Assembly (NCBI RefSeq): GCF_000739895.2
Contig: NZ_BBJS01000014.1
Span: 310,001 to 374,000 of the forward strand
Length of the DNA: 64,000 nt
From: Sphingomonas paucimobilis NBRC 13935
GTDB lineage: Bacteria > Pseudomonadota > Alphaproteobacteria > Sphingomonadales > Sphingomonadaceae
Direction of reading: 5' to 3'
The position numbers and the translations under genes were made by a program. The notes below the pieces were generated by a model. The model was given only the letters and a program-made list of their open reading frames with translations, did not search any database and had not been told where the DNA came from. Below, piece after piece: positions 38,794-50,502 of this stretch. How positions within the stretch are numbered: the stretch's first letter is position 1; each line of letters begins with the position of its first letter.

Positions 38794-38822
38794 CCTTCCA
38801 CTTCGCTCAGGCTGAACGGAGG
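38794..38822 (-). repeat. Dispersed REP-like repeat, unit e
   Basis: CCTTCCACTTCGCTCAGGCT then GAACGGAGG. Inverted relative to the unit at 38720, so the two arms could form a large hairpin in a transcript. Confidence 0.8.
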
Positions 38823-38840
38823 ATAGGATTGCCCCAAAGG

Positions 38841-38871
38841 AAAACCCCGCCTCCATCTGGGAGGCGGGGTT
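38841..38871 (-). terminator. pyrG: Intrinsic terminator of pyrG
   Basis: On the minus strand AACCCCGCCTCC-N5-GGAGGCGGGGTT followed by TTCC, 7 bp after the pyrG stop. Perfect 12-bp stem. Confidence 0.82.
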
Positions 38872-38877
38872 CCAAAA

Positions 38878-40539
<1,662 letters not shown>

Positions 40540-40633
40540 CTAGCTTGGATGGGGTGGAAACGACAACAGCAAAGATGCGCGCCGCCGGAAATTGTCGGCG
40601 GCACGTTGGCCTATGCTGCGATGGAAACGAGAC

Positions 40634-40999
40634 TTAGCGGGCGAGCGGAACCGCCGAATTGTCCGCCGGCTGGGTCGCGGGGGCCGCGCCGGTGGGAACC
40701 GGTGCCGGGGCCGGCTGGGTGATCGGCGCCTGAGTCGCGGGCGTGCGGGCCAGCGAGGTGTCGATCGTCGGCGCGCTGCGCGTCGCGGCGAGGACCGCGA
40801 GCAGGATCGAGAAGCCGACAAAGGCGGTCGCCAGGACCGCCGTCGCGCGGCTCAGGAAATCCGCGGCACCCCGCGCCGACATCAGGCCCGACGGGCTGCC
40901 GCCCATGCCCAGACCGCCGCCCTCCGACCGCTGCATGAGGATCACCGTGACGAGCGTCGCAGCGATGATGGCGTGGATGACGAGCAGGAAAGCGAACAT
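40634..40999 (-). CDS. secG: Preprotein translocase subunit SecG
   Basis: 121 residues. Part of the SecYEG channel. Two TM helices: FAFLLVIHAIIAATLVTVIL (about 2-21) and ATAVLATAFVGFSILLAVLA (about 52-71), joined by LMQRSEGGGLGMGGSPSGLM, the SecG hallmark. The C-terminal 45 residues are a Pro/Ala/Thr-rich tail, common in alphaproteobacteria. ATG 40999 begins the helix; the extra 19 upstream codons are unnecessary. Divergent from the MarR gene; pyrG follows. Confidence 0.94.
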   Translation of the reverse strand: MFAFLLVIHAIIAATLVTVILMQRSEGGGLGMGGSPSGLMSARGAADFLSRATAVLATAFVGFSILLAVLAATRSAPTIDTSLARTPATQAPITQPAPAPVPTGAAPATQPADNSAVPLAR

Positions 41000-41184
41000 G
41001 AGGCGCGTATGATCCCGATGAAAGGGTGTGCGAAAGCGCGCACATAGGCGAGGCAACGCTTGCGATCAACCATGCGCGGGGTCCCAGCGCATTCACGAGC
41101 CACCAAATGGTTCCGCCGCGCGCCGATTTTAAGATGTTACGGATGGCGGAACATGAGTGGAAACCACCGCGAACAAGGGGCGTT

Positions 41185-41598
41185 ATGACATCGAAACAAC
41201 GTCCGGCAAAGGCCGGCACAGCCATTGGAATCGCTATCGTGTCCCACCCACACGAACCGCAGTCGCTGTTGGCCTGGATGAGCGCCTTGGTCGATTATGT
41301 CCGTTCCGGTGAACCTGATCTGACCAATCGACAGATGGCCTTGCTACTCGTCGTCTATCTCCGTCCCGGCCCCCATACGGTGCGCGGTTTGGCGCGCGCC
41401 TTGAACGTCTCGAAACCTGTCGTTACCCGCGCCTTGAATAGACTGGGAACGCTGGGCTATCTGCGCCGCCAACGCGATGATAGCGACAAGCGGAACATCT
41501 TTGTCGCCAGGACACCTGAAGGGGCGGACTTTCTTGAAGAATTCGGACATTTCATCGGCGCTGGCGACGCCCCCACCCTCCAACGGGCCAGCGCGTAA
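41185..41598 (+). CDS. MarR family winged-helix transcriptional regulator
   Basis: 137 residues. wHTH region: LTNRQMALLLVVYLRPGPHT, VRGLARALNVSKPVVTRALN (recognition helix), RLGTLGYLRRQRDDSDKRNI and FVARTPEGADFLEEF. ATG 41185 has AAGGGG 5 nt upstream; upstream codons of the frame are not needed. It overlaps the start of the SH3 protein. Ligand and targets unknown, but it heads the string SH3-argC-zwf-pgl-edd-glk-eda, so a control role there is possible. Confidence 0.83.
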   Translation: MTSKQRPAKAGTAIGIAIVSHPHEPQSLLAWMSALVDYVRSGEPDLTNRQMALLLVVYLRPGPHTVRGLARALNVSKPVVTRALNRLGTLGYLRRQRDDSDKRNIFVARTPEGADFLEEFGHFIGAGDAPTLQRASA

Positions 41599-41908
41599 GA
41601 GCTTTTCCCTGCAGGGGCGCACGGTCAGCCTCGACCCGCGCACCCATGCGGTGCGGCCCGACCTGGCCGATGTGCGGCTCGCCGAATATGTATTCGCGCC
41701 GCATTATGCGGCTCCCCTCTCCTATCGCACCAACGCCCCGGCTACCCTGCGCGAGGGGCGGCGCGCGGACTCGGCGGTGCTGGCCGAACTGAAGGCTGGC
41801 GAAGCCTTTGAGGTGCTGGAGCTGGCGGGTGGCCATGCCTGGGGCATCGCGCCGCTGCTCGGGCTGGTCGGCTATTGCGATGCGACGCTGCTGGAGCCGG
41901 TGCAATGA
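41534..41908 (+). CDS. SH3-domain protein, NlpC/P60 N-domain only
   Basis: 124 residues from a TTG start with AAGGGGCGG about 5 nt before it; an ATG at 41477 in the same frame is an alternative. The region LDPRTHAVRPDLADVRLAEY, FAPHYAAPLSYRTNAPATLR, AGEAFEVLELAGGHAWGIAP and LLGLVGYCDATLLEP matches the bacterial SH3 domain that precedes the NlpC/P60 peptidase domain in sphingomonad C40 peptidases. Here the peptidase part is absent and the stop overlaps argC (ATGA). It is either a free-standing SH3 protein or a peptidase remnant. Confidence 0.62.
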   Translation: MKNSDISSALATPPPSNGPARKSFSLQGRTVSLDPRTHAVRPDLADVRLAEYVFAPHYAAPLSYRTNAPATLREGRRADSAVLAELKAGEAFEVLELAGGHAWGIAPLLGLVGYCDATLLEPVQ

Positions 41909-42831
41909 CCAAGACGGTATTCATCGATGGCGGCGCCGGCACCACGGGCCTGGAGATCGCCGACCGGCTGGCTGGCCGGCCCGACCTGTCGATCCTCACC
42001 CTGCCCGATGATCGCCGCAAGGACGCCGGGGCGCGGCGCGAGGCGATCAACGACGCCGACTTCGTCATTCTCTGCCTGCCCGACGATGCGGCGCGCGAAG
42101 CGGTGTCGCTGATCGCCAACGACCGTACCCGCGTCGTCGATGCCTCGACCGCGCACCGCACGGCCGAAGACTGGGTCTATGGTCTCGCCGAGCTGGAGCC
42201 CGATCAAGCCGAGCGGATCGCGGCGGCGCGTTTCGTGTCCAATCCCGGCTGTTACCCCACCGGCTTTCTCGCGCTCGTCCGTCCGCTGGTGCGCGCAGGG
42301 ATTATCCCCGCCGACTGGCCGGTCTCGGTCAACGCCGCCTCGGGCTATTCGGGCGGGGGCAAGGCGATGATCGCCGAATATGAAAGTGCGACCAACCGCG
42401 CCTTCCGCCCTTACGGCCTGACGCTCGCGCACAAGCACGCACCGGAGATGCAGCGCCATTCCGGCCTGACCCACGCGCCGATCTTCGCGCCAGCCGTGGT
42501 CGACACCTATCGCGGCATGGTCGTAGAGGTGCCCCTGCCCCTCCACGCGCTGCCCGGCACGCCGTCGCTCGACAACGTCGTTCAGGTGCTAGCGGAGGCC
42601 TATGCCGACAGTCGCATCGTGCGCTTCGCCCCGGATGACGTAGCGGCGGTGAATATCGAGGAAAATGCCGGAACCGACCGGATGACCTTGCGCGTGTGCG
42701 GCAATGCGGCCACGGGTCAGGCTCGACTGATCGCCACGCTCGACAATCTGGGCAAGGGTGCCGGTGGTGCGGCGGTCCAGAATTTGAACATCATGGCCGG
42801 GCTCGATCCGACCGCCGGCCTCGTCCTCTAA
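41905..42831 (+). CDS. argC: N-acetyl-gamma-glutamyl-phosphate reductase (short type)
   Basis: 308 residues. NADPH-dependent third step of arginine synthesis. Rossmann start KTVFIDGGAGTTGLEIADRL; catalytic Cys in VSNPGCYPTGFLALVRPL; ASGYSGGGKAMI follows. The length and N-terminus match the short (type 2) ArgC. ATG 41905 overlaps the SH3 gene stop. zwf begins 9 bp after the stop, which links an arginine gene to the glucose pathway operon. Confidence 0.92.
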   Translation: MTKTVFIDGGAGTTGLEIADRLAGRPDLSILTLPDDRRKDAGARREAINDADFVILCLPDDAAREAVSLIANDRTRVVDASTAHRTAEDWVYGLAELEPDQAERIAAARFVSNPGCYPTGFLALVRPLVRAGIIPADWPVSVNAASGYSGGGKAMIAEYESATNRAFRPYGLTLAHKHAPEMQRHSGLTHAPIFAPAVVDTYRGMVVEVPLPLHALPGTPSLDNVVQVLAEAYADSRIVRFAPDDVAAVNIEENAGTDRMTLRVCGNAATGQARLIATLDNLGKGAGGAAVQNLNIMAGLDPTAGLVL

Positions 42832-42840
42832 GGAGACGTC

Positions 42841-44304
42841 ATGACGCGCAATCCCGTAGGCAAGCTGCTGCTGTTCGGCGCGACCGGCGACCTGTCGCAG
42901 CGGATGCTGCTGCCGTCGCTGTTCAATCTTCACTCGGACGGATTGCTGCCCGACGGGCTGACCATCACCGGTACCGCGCGATCGGATCATGACGATGCCA
43001 GCTTCCGCGAGTTCGCCTCGCACGCGCTCGACACCTTCCTGCCCGAGGACCGCAAGGATGCGGACAAGATCGAGAGCTTCCTGAGCCGCCTGCAATATCA
43101 GTCGCTCGATGCCTCGAAGACCGACGGCTTTCCGGCCCTGGCGGAGAAGGTCGGCGACGTCTCGAACGGCCTCGCCATCTATCTGTCGACCGCGCCCAGC
43201 CTCTTCGAGTCCACCATCAAGGGCCTCGAATCGGTTGGTCTGGCGGGCGAGACGGTGCGGATCGGCCTGGAAAAGCCGCTCGGCTACGATCTCGCTTCGT
43301 CCAAGGAGATCAACGACGCGGTCGCGTTCGGCTTTCCCGAGGAGCGGACCTTCCGCATCGACCATTATCTGGGCAAGGAAACCGTCCAGAACATCCTGGC
43401 GCTACGCTTCGGCAATTTCTTCTTCGAGCCGATCTGGAATGCCCACGGCATCGACAATGTGCAGATCACCATCGCCGAAACCGTCGGGCTGGAGGATCGC
43501 GCGGGCTATTATGAAGGCGCCGGCGCGCTGCGCGACATGGTGCAGAACCATATCCTGCAACTGCTCGCGCTGATCGCGATGGAACCGCCCGCCCGTTATG
43601 ACGGCACCGCGATCCGCGACGAAAAGGCCAAGGTCTTCCGCTCGCTGCGCCAGATGACGCCGGAGGAGGTGCCGCACAACACCGTCACCGGCCAATATGT
43701 GGACGGCGCGGTCGGCGGCAAGATCGTTGGCTCCTATGCCGACGAACTGGGCAAACCGTCCAAGACCGAGACCTTCGTCGCGATCAAGGCGCATGTCGAC
43801 AATTGGCGCTGGCAGGGCGTGCCCTTCTACCTGCGCACCGGCAAGCGCATGGCGACCCGCCGCTCGGAAATTGCGATCCAGTTCAAGCCGGTGCCGCACT
43901 CGATGTTCGCGGGCCGCGGCGGTATCCTTCAGCCCAACACGCTGGTCATCCGCCTGCAGCCGGAAGAATATATCCAGCTATTGGTGATGGCCAAGGAACC
44001 GGGCCTCGACCGCGAAGGCCTGCGCCTGCGCGAGGTGCCGCTGAACCTGTCGCTCGATGCCGAGTTCGCCGGGACCCGCCGCCGCATCGCCTATGAACGG
44101 CTGCTGCTTGACCTGATCGAAGGCGACCAGACGCTGTTCGTCCGCCGCGACGAGGTGGAGGCCCAATGGGCCTGGATCGACGCGATCCGCGCCGGTTGGG
44201 ACGCCAACGACGTCAAGCCCAAACATTATCCCAGCGGCAGTTGGGGTCCGTCCGCCGCGATCGCGCTGACCGAGCGTGACGGCGTGACCTGGCAGGACGA
44301 CTGA
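42841..44304 (+). CDS. zwf: Glucose-6-phosphate 1-dehydrogenase
   Basis: 487 residues. Oxidises glucose 6-phosphate to 6-phosphogluconolactone with NAD(P)+. Coenzyme loop LLLFGATGDLSQRMLLPSLF; substrate Lys/His in FRIDHYLGKETVQNILALRF; EKPLGYDL. Begins the Entner-Doudoroff operon zwf-pgl-edd-glk-eda; pgl is 101 bp downstream. ATG preceded by AAGGAGACGTC. Normal length. Confidence 0.97.
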   Translation: MTRNPVGKLLLFGATGDLSQRMLLPSLFNLHSDGLLPDGLTITGTARSDHDDASFREFASHALDTFLPEDRKDADKIESFLSRLQYQSLDASKTDGFPALAEKVGDVSNGLAIYLSTAPSLFESTIKGLESVGLAGETVRIGLEKPLGYDLASSKEINDAVAFGFPEERTFRIDHYLGKETVQNILALRFGNFFFEPIWNAHGIDNVQITIAETVGLEDRAGYYEGAGALRDMVQNHILQLLALIAMEPPARYDGTAIRDEKAKVFRSLRQMTPEEVPHNTVTGQYVDGAVGGKIVGSYADELGKPSKTETFVAIKAHVDNWRWQGVPFYLRTGKRMATRRSEIAIQFKPVPHSMFAGRGGILQPNTLVIRLQPEEYIQLLVMAKEPGLDREGLRLREVPLNLSLDAEFAGTRRRIAYERLLLDLIEGDQTLFVRRDEVEAQWAWIDAIRAGWDANDVKPKHYPSGSWGPSAAIALTERDGVTWQDD

Positions 44305-44405
44305 CACACCCCATTTCTGATCGAAGTTGGGACGACTTTGGCGCTTGCGTGGCTTGCCCGATCGGCGGGACACGCTTCGCGCCCGCAATATCAGGACAGG
44401 ATGAC

Positions 44406-45112
44406 ATGACCGACGAAATCGAATGGTGGGATTATGAAGACACCACCGAAATGGCGAACGCGCTGGCCGGCGACATCCAGTTCATCATCGAAAGCGCGAT
44501 CGAGGCGCGCGGCGCGGCGGTGATCGCGCTGTCAGGCGGCAAGACGCCGGTTCCGGTCTATGAGAAACTGGCCCAGGCCAAGCTCGACTGGAAGCGTGTG
44601 ACCATCGTCCCCGCCGATGAGCGCATCGTGCCGCTGGGCGATCCGCTATCCAACGTCACCATGATCGGTAAGACCTTCCTGCCCAAGGGTGCGCGGGTGA
44701 TGCCGATCGTGCCGCAGGCGACCCCGGATTATAAGGCTGCCGGTCGTTCGGCCGATGCGCTGATGCAGGAGCTTCACTGGCCGCTCGACCTGGTGCTGCT
44801 GGGCATGGGCGCGGACGGGCATACCGCTTCGATCTTCCCCGGCCCCGATTATGACGAGGCGCTCAACGGGCCGAAGGAACGTCGCGCGCTGGGCCTGATG
44901 CCCGATCCCCTGCCCCCCGAAGCGCCGGTCGCACGCGTAACGCTCAGCCGCGCCGGGATCGTCTCGGCCCGTGCGATCATGATCGCCATTTCGGGGCCCA
45001 AGAAGAAGAAAGTGCTGGAAGACGCCATCAAGGAAGGCGCATCGTCGCCCTATCCGATCGGTCGAGTCCTGGCCGAGGTGGAACTGCCGATCGATATCCA
45101 CTGGAGCGAGCA

Positions 45113-45116
<4 letters not shown>
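44406..45116 (+). CDS. pgl: 6-phosphogluconolactonase
   Basis: 236 residues. Hydrolyses 6-phosphogluconolactone to 6-phosphogluconate. Motifs: VIALSGGKTPVPVYEKLAQ, VTIVPADERIVPLGDPLSN, LVLLGMGADGHTASIFPGP. ATG 44406 has GGACAGG 5 nt upstream; an out-of-frame ATG at 44401 lies just before it. The stop overlaps edd by 4 bp. Second gene of the operon. Confidence 0.95.
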
Positions 45117-46930
<1,814 letters not shown>

Positions 46931-46950
46931 GAGACAAGGGGGAGAGGATC

Positions 46951-47916
46951 ATGGAAATCGTTGCCGTCGACATCGGGGGCACCCATGCGCGCTTCGCGAT
47001 CGCCGAGGTCGAGAATGGCCGCGTCGTCAAGCTGGGCGAGCCGTGCACGCAGAAGACCGCCGAGCATGCCTCGCTCCAGACCGCGTGGCAGGCGTTCGAG
47101 GCGCATGTCGGCCGCCCCCTGCCCAAGGCCGCCTCGCTCGCCATCGCCTCGCCGATCACCGGCGACGTGATCCGCATGACCAACAACCCTTGGGTCATCC
47201 GCCCCTCGCTGATCCCCGAGCGGCTGGGCGCGGACGTCTATACGGTCATCAACGATTTCGGCGCGGTCGGCCATGCGGTCGCGCAGGTGCCGCAGGAGGA
47301 CTTCCTACACATCTGCGGCCCCGAGGAGCCGATGCCCGAGCACGGCGTCGTCACCGTCTGCGGCCCCGGCACGGGCCTGGGCGTCGCGCAGGTGCTCATG
47401 ACGCCCAACCGCTATCACGTCATCGAGACCGAGGGCGGGCATATGGACTATGCCCCCCTCGACGGGATCGAGGACGCGATTCTCAAGCGCCTGCGCCGCA
47501 CCTATACCCGCGTGTCGTGCGAGCGGATCTGCTCGGGACCGGGCATCGTCGCGATCTATGAGACGCTGGCGTCGCTGGAAGGTCGCGCGGTGCCCAGCCG
47601 CGACGACCGCGAGATCTGGACCGAAGCGCTGGAGGGCACCGATTCGATCGCGCTCGCCGCGCTTGACCGTTTCTGCCTCGCGCTCGGGGCCGTCGCGGGC
47701 GACTTTGCGCTGGCGCAGGGCGCGAAGACCGTCGTGATCGCCGGTGGCCTGGGCTTCCGGATCAAGGACAAGCTGTTACGATCGGGCTTCGACCAGCGCT
47801 TCGTCGCTAAGGGACGGTTCCAGTCGCTGATGGCCCGCATCCCCGTCAAGCTCATCACCCATCCCCAGCCCGGCCTGTTCGGCGCAGCCGCGGCCTTTGC
47901 CCAGGAGCATACATGA
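46951..47916 (+). CDS. glk: Glucokinase
   Basis: 321 residues. ATP-dependent phosphorylation of glucose. MEIVAVDIGGTHARFAIAEV (phosphate 1), VINDFGAVGHAVAQV (active Asp about 93-94), CGPGTGLGVAQVLM and ETEGGHMDYAP, then VVIAGGLGFRIKDKL. The proteobacterial Glk type. Stop overlaps eda by 4 bp. Supplies glucose 6-phosphate to zwf in the same operon. Confidence 0.96.
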   Translation: MEIVAVDIGGTHARFAIAEVENGRVVKLGEPCTQKTAEHASLQTAWQAFEAHVGRPLPKAASLAIASPITGDVIRMTNNPWVIRPSLIPERLGADVYTVINDFGAVGHAVAQVPQEDFLHICGPEEPMPEHGVVTVCGPGTGLGVAQVLMTPNRYHVIETEGGHMDYAPLDGIEDAILKRLRRTYTRVSCERICSGPGIVAIYETLASLEGRAVPSRDDREIWTEALEGTDSIALAALDRFCLALGAVAGDFALAQGAKTVVIAGGLGFRIKDKLLRSGFDQRFVAKGRFQSLMARIPVKLITHPQPGLFGAAAAFAQEHT

Positions 47917-48530
47917 CCGACATCGCCACCATCATGCGCACCAGCGCGGTCATCCCCGTGCTGGTCATTGACGACGCCGCCACCGCCAAGCCGCTGGCCG
48001 AGGCGCTGGTCGCAGGGGGCCTGAAGGTGCTGGAGGTGACGCTGCGCACCCCCGCCGCGCTGGAAGCCATGGCCGAGATGAAGAAGGTGCCCGGCGCGAT
48101 CGTCGGTGCCGGCACCGTCGTCAACGAGCAGCAACTGCGCGACGTGGCCGATGCGGGCGCGGAATTCATCGTCTCGCCGGGCCTGACCGATCGTCTGGGT
48201 GCCGCGGTGATCGACAGCGGCATCCCCTATCTGCCGGGCATCGCCAATGCGGGCGACATCATGCGCGGGCTTGACCTGGGCCTGACCCATTTCAAATTCT
48301 TCCCGGCGGAGACCAGCGGCGGGCTGAAGGCGCTGAAGGCGCTCGCCGCCCCCTTCTATCAGGCCCGCTTCTGCCCCACCGGCGGCATCACCGAGGCGAG
48401 CGCGCCGGACTGGCTCGCCTTCGACCGTGTGCTCTGCGTCGGTGGTAGCTGGGTGACCGGCGGATCGATGGCCGATGTCGAGGCCAAGGCGCGCGCCGCC
48501 TCGGTCCTGCGCACGCCCGTGGCCCGCTGA
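47913..48530 (+). CDS. eda: KDPG aldolase
   Basis: 205 residues. Cleaves KDPG to pyruvate and glyceraldehyde 3-phosphate. Catalytic Glu in LEVTLRTPAALEAM, GAGTVVNEQQLRDV, Schiff-base Lys in LTHFKFFPAETSGG, then FCPTGGITEASAPDW. ATG 47913 overlaps glk. Last gene of the operon; the 14-bp hairpin at 48559-48593 follows. Confidence 0.97.
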   Translation: MTDIATIMRTSAVIPVLVIDDAATAKPLAEALVAGGLKVLEVTLRTPAALEAMAEMKKVPGAIVGAGTVVNEQQLRDVADAGAEFIVSPGLTDRLGAAVIDSGIPYLPGIANAGDIMRGLDLGLTHFKFFPAETSGGLKALKALAAPFYQARFCPTGGITEASAPDWLAFDRVLCVGGSWVTGGSMADVEAKARAASVLRTPVAR

Positions 48531-48558
48531 GGCGGACGGCAGCAAAACTCATTTCGGC

Positions 48559-48593
48559 GACGGCCAGCCTATTACTGCGATAGGCTGGCCGTC
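48559..48593. terminator. Perfect 14-bp hairpin between convergent operons
   Basis: GACGGCCAGCCTAT-N7-ATAGGCTGGCCGTC. It begins 28 bp after the eda stop and ends 1 bp before the stop of the 57-residue gene on the other strand. Only a loose T-rich tail (ATCAATTC; TTTTG on the minus side). It most likely ends both transcripts. Confidence 0.75.
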
Positions 48594-48594
48594 A

Positions 48595-48768
48595 TCAATT
48601 CTGCTCCCCCAGCAGCGCCGATGCGCCGGGCGGAGGAACGCCTTGTCCGGTCAGCTCGACCAGTGCCGCGTCCAGCCAGAGCGCGACGTTTGACGCGCCC
48701 AGTTCGTCCGCCAGCAGCAACGCTTTCAGGGTCAGGTCACGCAGAGATTGAAATTGCTCCCTCGTCAC
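48595..48768 (-). CDS. Small helical protein (57 aa) of unknown function
   Basis: GTG start at 48768 (TTG at 48771 is possible; a TAA in frame stands just upstream). It reads EQFQSLRDLTLKALLLADEL, GASNVALWLDAALVELTGQG and ends in a Pro-rich tail. Two amphipathic helices are expected, with no Cys or TM segment. AGGG is 4-5 nt before the GTG. Codon use is GC-rich like real genes. It follows the winged-helix gene by 32 bp and is last before the shared hairpin. Confidence 0.6.
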   Translation of the reverse strand: MTREQFQSLRDLTLKALLLADELGASNVALWLDAALVELTGQGVPPPGASALLGEQN

Positions 48769-48800
48769 CAACCCTGATTAAGCGAGGTCCATGGCGAAAC

Positions 48801-49148
48801 CTAGCCCTGTACGGCAACCGCCAAGGCGGAACGAGTGTCTCGCGCCCAATCGAGAATCCGCCACCAACTGGCGTCGCTCAAGGCGAGAAAGCTCCGACGC
48901 CGATCGGAAGGATCGCAAATCCGGGTCACCAGGCCATCGTCCACCAGCCGATTGATCCAACGCAAGCCGGTCGTCGGCGCCGCTCGCGTTGCAGCGGAGG
49001 CGCTGGTCACGGACAGTCGCTTGCCCTTGGCTTCGGTGACGAACATGTCGATCATCAGATCCCAGGCGGGGTCGCTGAGCAAGCCGGCGGGAAATTGAGA
49101 CCGACGGGCATCCTGAGCCTTCAGATACGCCTCGAGCCATGCGATCAG
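48801..49148 (-). CDS. Winged-helix DNA-binding protein, MarR-like
   Basis: About 115 residues. LEAYLKAQDARRSQFPAGLL, PAWDLMIDMFVTEAKGKRLS, VTSASAATRAAPTTGLRWIN (HTH with recognition helix), RLVDDGLVTRICDPSDRRRS, FLALSDASWWRIL. This has the MarR wing pattern DPSDRRRxxLALS. No ATG, GTG or TTG precedes the domain in frame without deep overlap; a CTG at 49148 has GGGAAGG 7 nt upstream and overlaps the previous stop as CTGA. The start is therefore uncertain. Confidence 0.7.
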   Translation of the reverse strand: MIAWLEAYLKAQDARRSQFPAGLLSDPAWDLMIDMFVTEAKGKRLSVTSASAATRAAPTTGLRWINRLVDDGLVTRICDPSDRRRSFLALSDASWWRILDWARDTRSALAVAVQG

Positions 49149-49558
49149 TTGATGACCTTCCCGGATCTCCGATCGAGCGCGATCCCGAGCACCATCGCCC
49201 CCAGGCACGGAATCGCCCATACCGTACTGAGCGCATAATAGATTTTCGGCACGAACTGGGGAACGAACGCGACGGCGCAGTGACTGATCGTCGTCAGCAT
49301 CTGCGCGCTGGCCATCCAGATCGGCCAATAGGACCGACTGAGCAGCATCAACACCATAAGCGCGCCCAGCAAGGCCACATCGATCGCCACCGCCACCGGA
49401 TGGACGGTCACGTAGGAGGGACGAAGCAGGTCGTCCACCATGGTCAGAACGACCGCCAACACTATGAATCCCGCGGCCCATCGGCCATCCCTTCCGCCAA
49501 AAAGGCCCGCATAGATCAGGCTGAAAATCGTCAGGATGAGAAAGGTGACCTGCACCAT
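49145..49558 (-). CDS. Membrane protein of unknown function
   Basis: 137 residues, four predicted TM helices: VTFLILTIFSLIYAGLFGG, WAAGFIVLAVVLTMVDDLL, VAVAIDVALLGALMVLMLLS with WPIWMASAQMLTTISHCAVA, and YALSTVWAIPCLGAMVLGIA. Short loops, no catalytic motif. Third gene of the minus-strand cluster; its stop overlaps the start of the winged-helix gene. Confidence 0.72.
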   Translation of the reverse strand: MVQVTFLILTIFSLIYAGLFGGRDGRWAAGFIVLAVVLTMVDDLLRPSYVTVHPVAVAIDVALLGALMVLMLLSRSYWPIWMASAQMLTTISHCAVAFVPQFVPKIYYALSTVWAIPCLGAMVLGIALDRRSGKVIN

Positions 49559-49597
49559 AAGCTATCGATCACCTTCTCATTCCATCATCGCGCCCGA

Positions 49598-49945
49598 TCA
49601 GGCGACGATGCGCAGGGGCTGCTTTTCCTGGGCATAATCCAGCGGATTATTGGGGCCGGGACAACCAAAGCCGGTTTCGGCGATATTGCTGCGCCGCTGA
49701 ATGCCCGTCATCATCGCGGTCGCGTCGGTCATGCCGCCCCGCGCCGCCACGAGGTCGCCCTGGCTCTTGTGGAAGACCGACAGGATGCGCTGGCTTTCCT
49801 TGGCCGTCACGCCGCTGTCCGAGACCGCATTCAGGAAGGAAATGGTCAGCGTCGCTGCGCTTCGAAGGGCATCGTCCATCTGGCGGAAGGTGGACTGAGT
49901 ATCGCGAGCAACGGCAGCGGCATCGTTCGGATCGATCGTAATCAT
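49598..49945 (-). CDS. Small helical protein of unknown function (115 aa)
   Basis: 115 residues: AAAVARDTQSTFRQMDDALR, SAATLTISFLNAVSDSG, ESQRILSVFHKSQGDLVAAR, GGMTDATAMMTGIQRRSN, then a Cys-containing tail GFGCPGPNNPLDY. The first 75 residues look like a helical hairpin. Soluble, with no signal or motif. Between the LuxR-type gene (20-bp gap) and the membrane protein gene (39 bp) on the minus strand. Confidence 0.68.
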   Translation of the reverse strand: MITIDPNDAAAVARDTQSTFRQMDDALRSAATLTISFLNAVSDSGVTAKESQRILSVFHKSQGDLVAARGGMTDATAMMTGIQRRSNIAETGFGCPGPNNPLDYAQEKQPLRIVA

Positions 49946-49965
49946 GGGGCCTCCACAATGGGGCC

Positions 49966-50502
49966 TCAGCGTAGAACGCGCAAAGCCCCGATGAATATGA
50001 GCGTCAGACTGGCCACGACGACCACCATCAGACAGGCGGCGCGCAGCATTTCGCGGATACGGTCGGCATAGGTCAGGTCATTCAGAACACCGCCGACCGG
50101 CGGCGGCCTGAGCAATCCAGCGATCGTCAGGCCGAACCGCCGAGGCCCGTTTTTGCGATCGGGATCAGATTTGGGAAGGTGTTCCGATCCAGATACGAAT
50201 TGTTCGGATAGCGCTGAAGGGTCGGAAATCGACCCAGCACCTGGGTCTTTCGGGGCCATGTCGGCATCTACCCTCACTTGAGGGGTAGGCCGATCAACGC
50301 TTTCAAACTGAACAAGAATTCTGGCTGCCTCACGACGATCGCTCGTGCCGAGCTGGACCATCGCCAACCGGATATAAGTGTCGATCGACGCGGGCGCCAA
50401 ATGGACGATCGGCGCGATTTCCTTGGTCCGCAGCCCTTGATGGACGAGGCGCAAGCAAGCCTTTTGCCGCTCACTCAATCCCAAGATCTTGTCCAATGGC
50501 AC
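49966..50502 (-). CDS. LuxR-type HTH protein with C-terminal membrane anchor
   Basis: 178 residues. N-terminal LuxR-like HTH (about 7-62): LSERQKACLRLVHQGLRTKE, IAPIVHLAPASIDTYIRLAM, VQLGTSDRREAARILV. A polar linker of about 80 residues then leads to one TM helix (about 153-175, ACLMVVVVASLTLIFIGALR). An N-terminal HTH with a C-terminal tail anchor and no receiver or autoinducer domain is unusual. First gene of the five-gene cluster; 142 bp separate it from the divergent B3-type gene. Confidence 0.8.
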   Translation of the reverse strand: MPLDKILGLSERQKACLRLVHQGLRTKEIAPIVHLAPASIDTYIRLAMVQLGTSDRREAARILVQFESVDRPTPQVRVDADMAPKDPGAGSISDPSALSEQFVSGSEHLPKSDPDRKNGPRRFGLTIAGLLRPPPVGGVLNDLTYADRIREMLRAACLMVVVVASLTLIFIGALRVLR

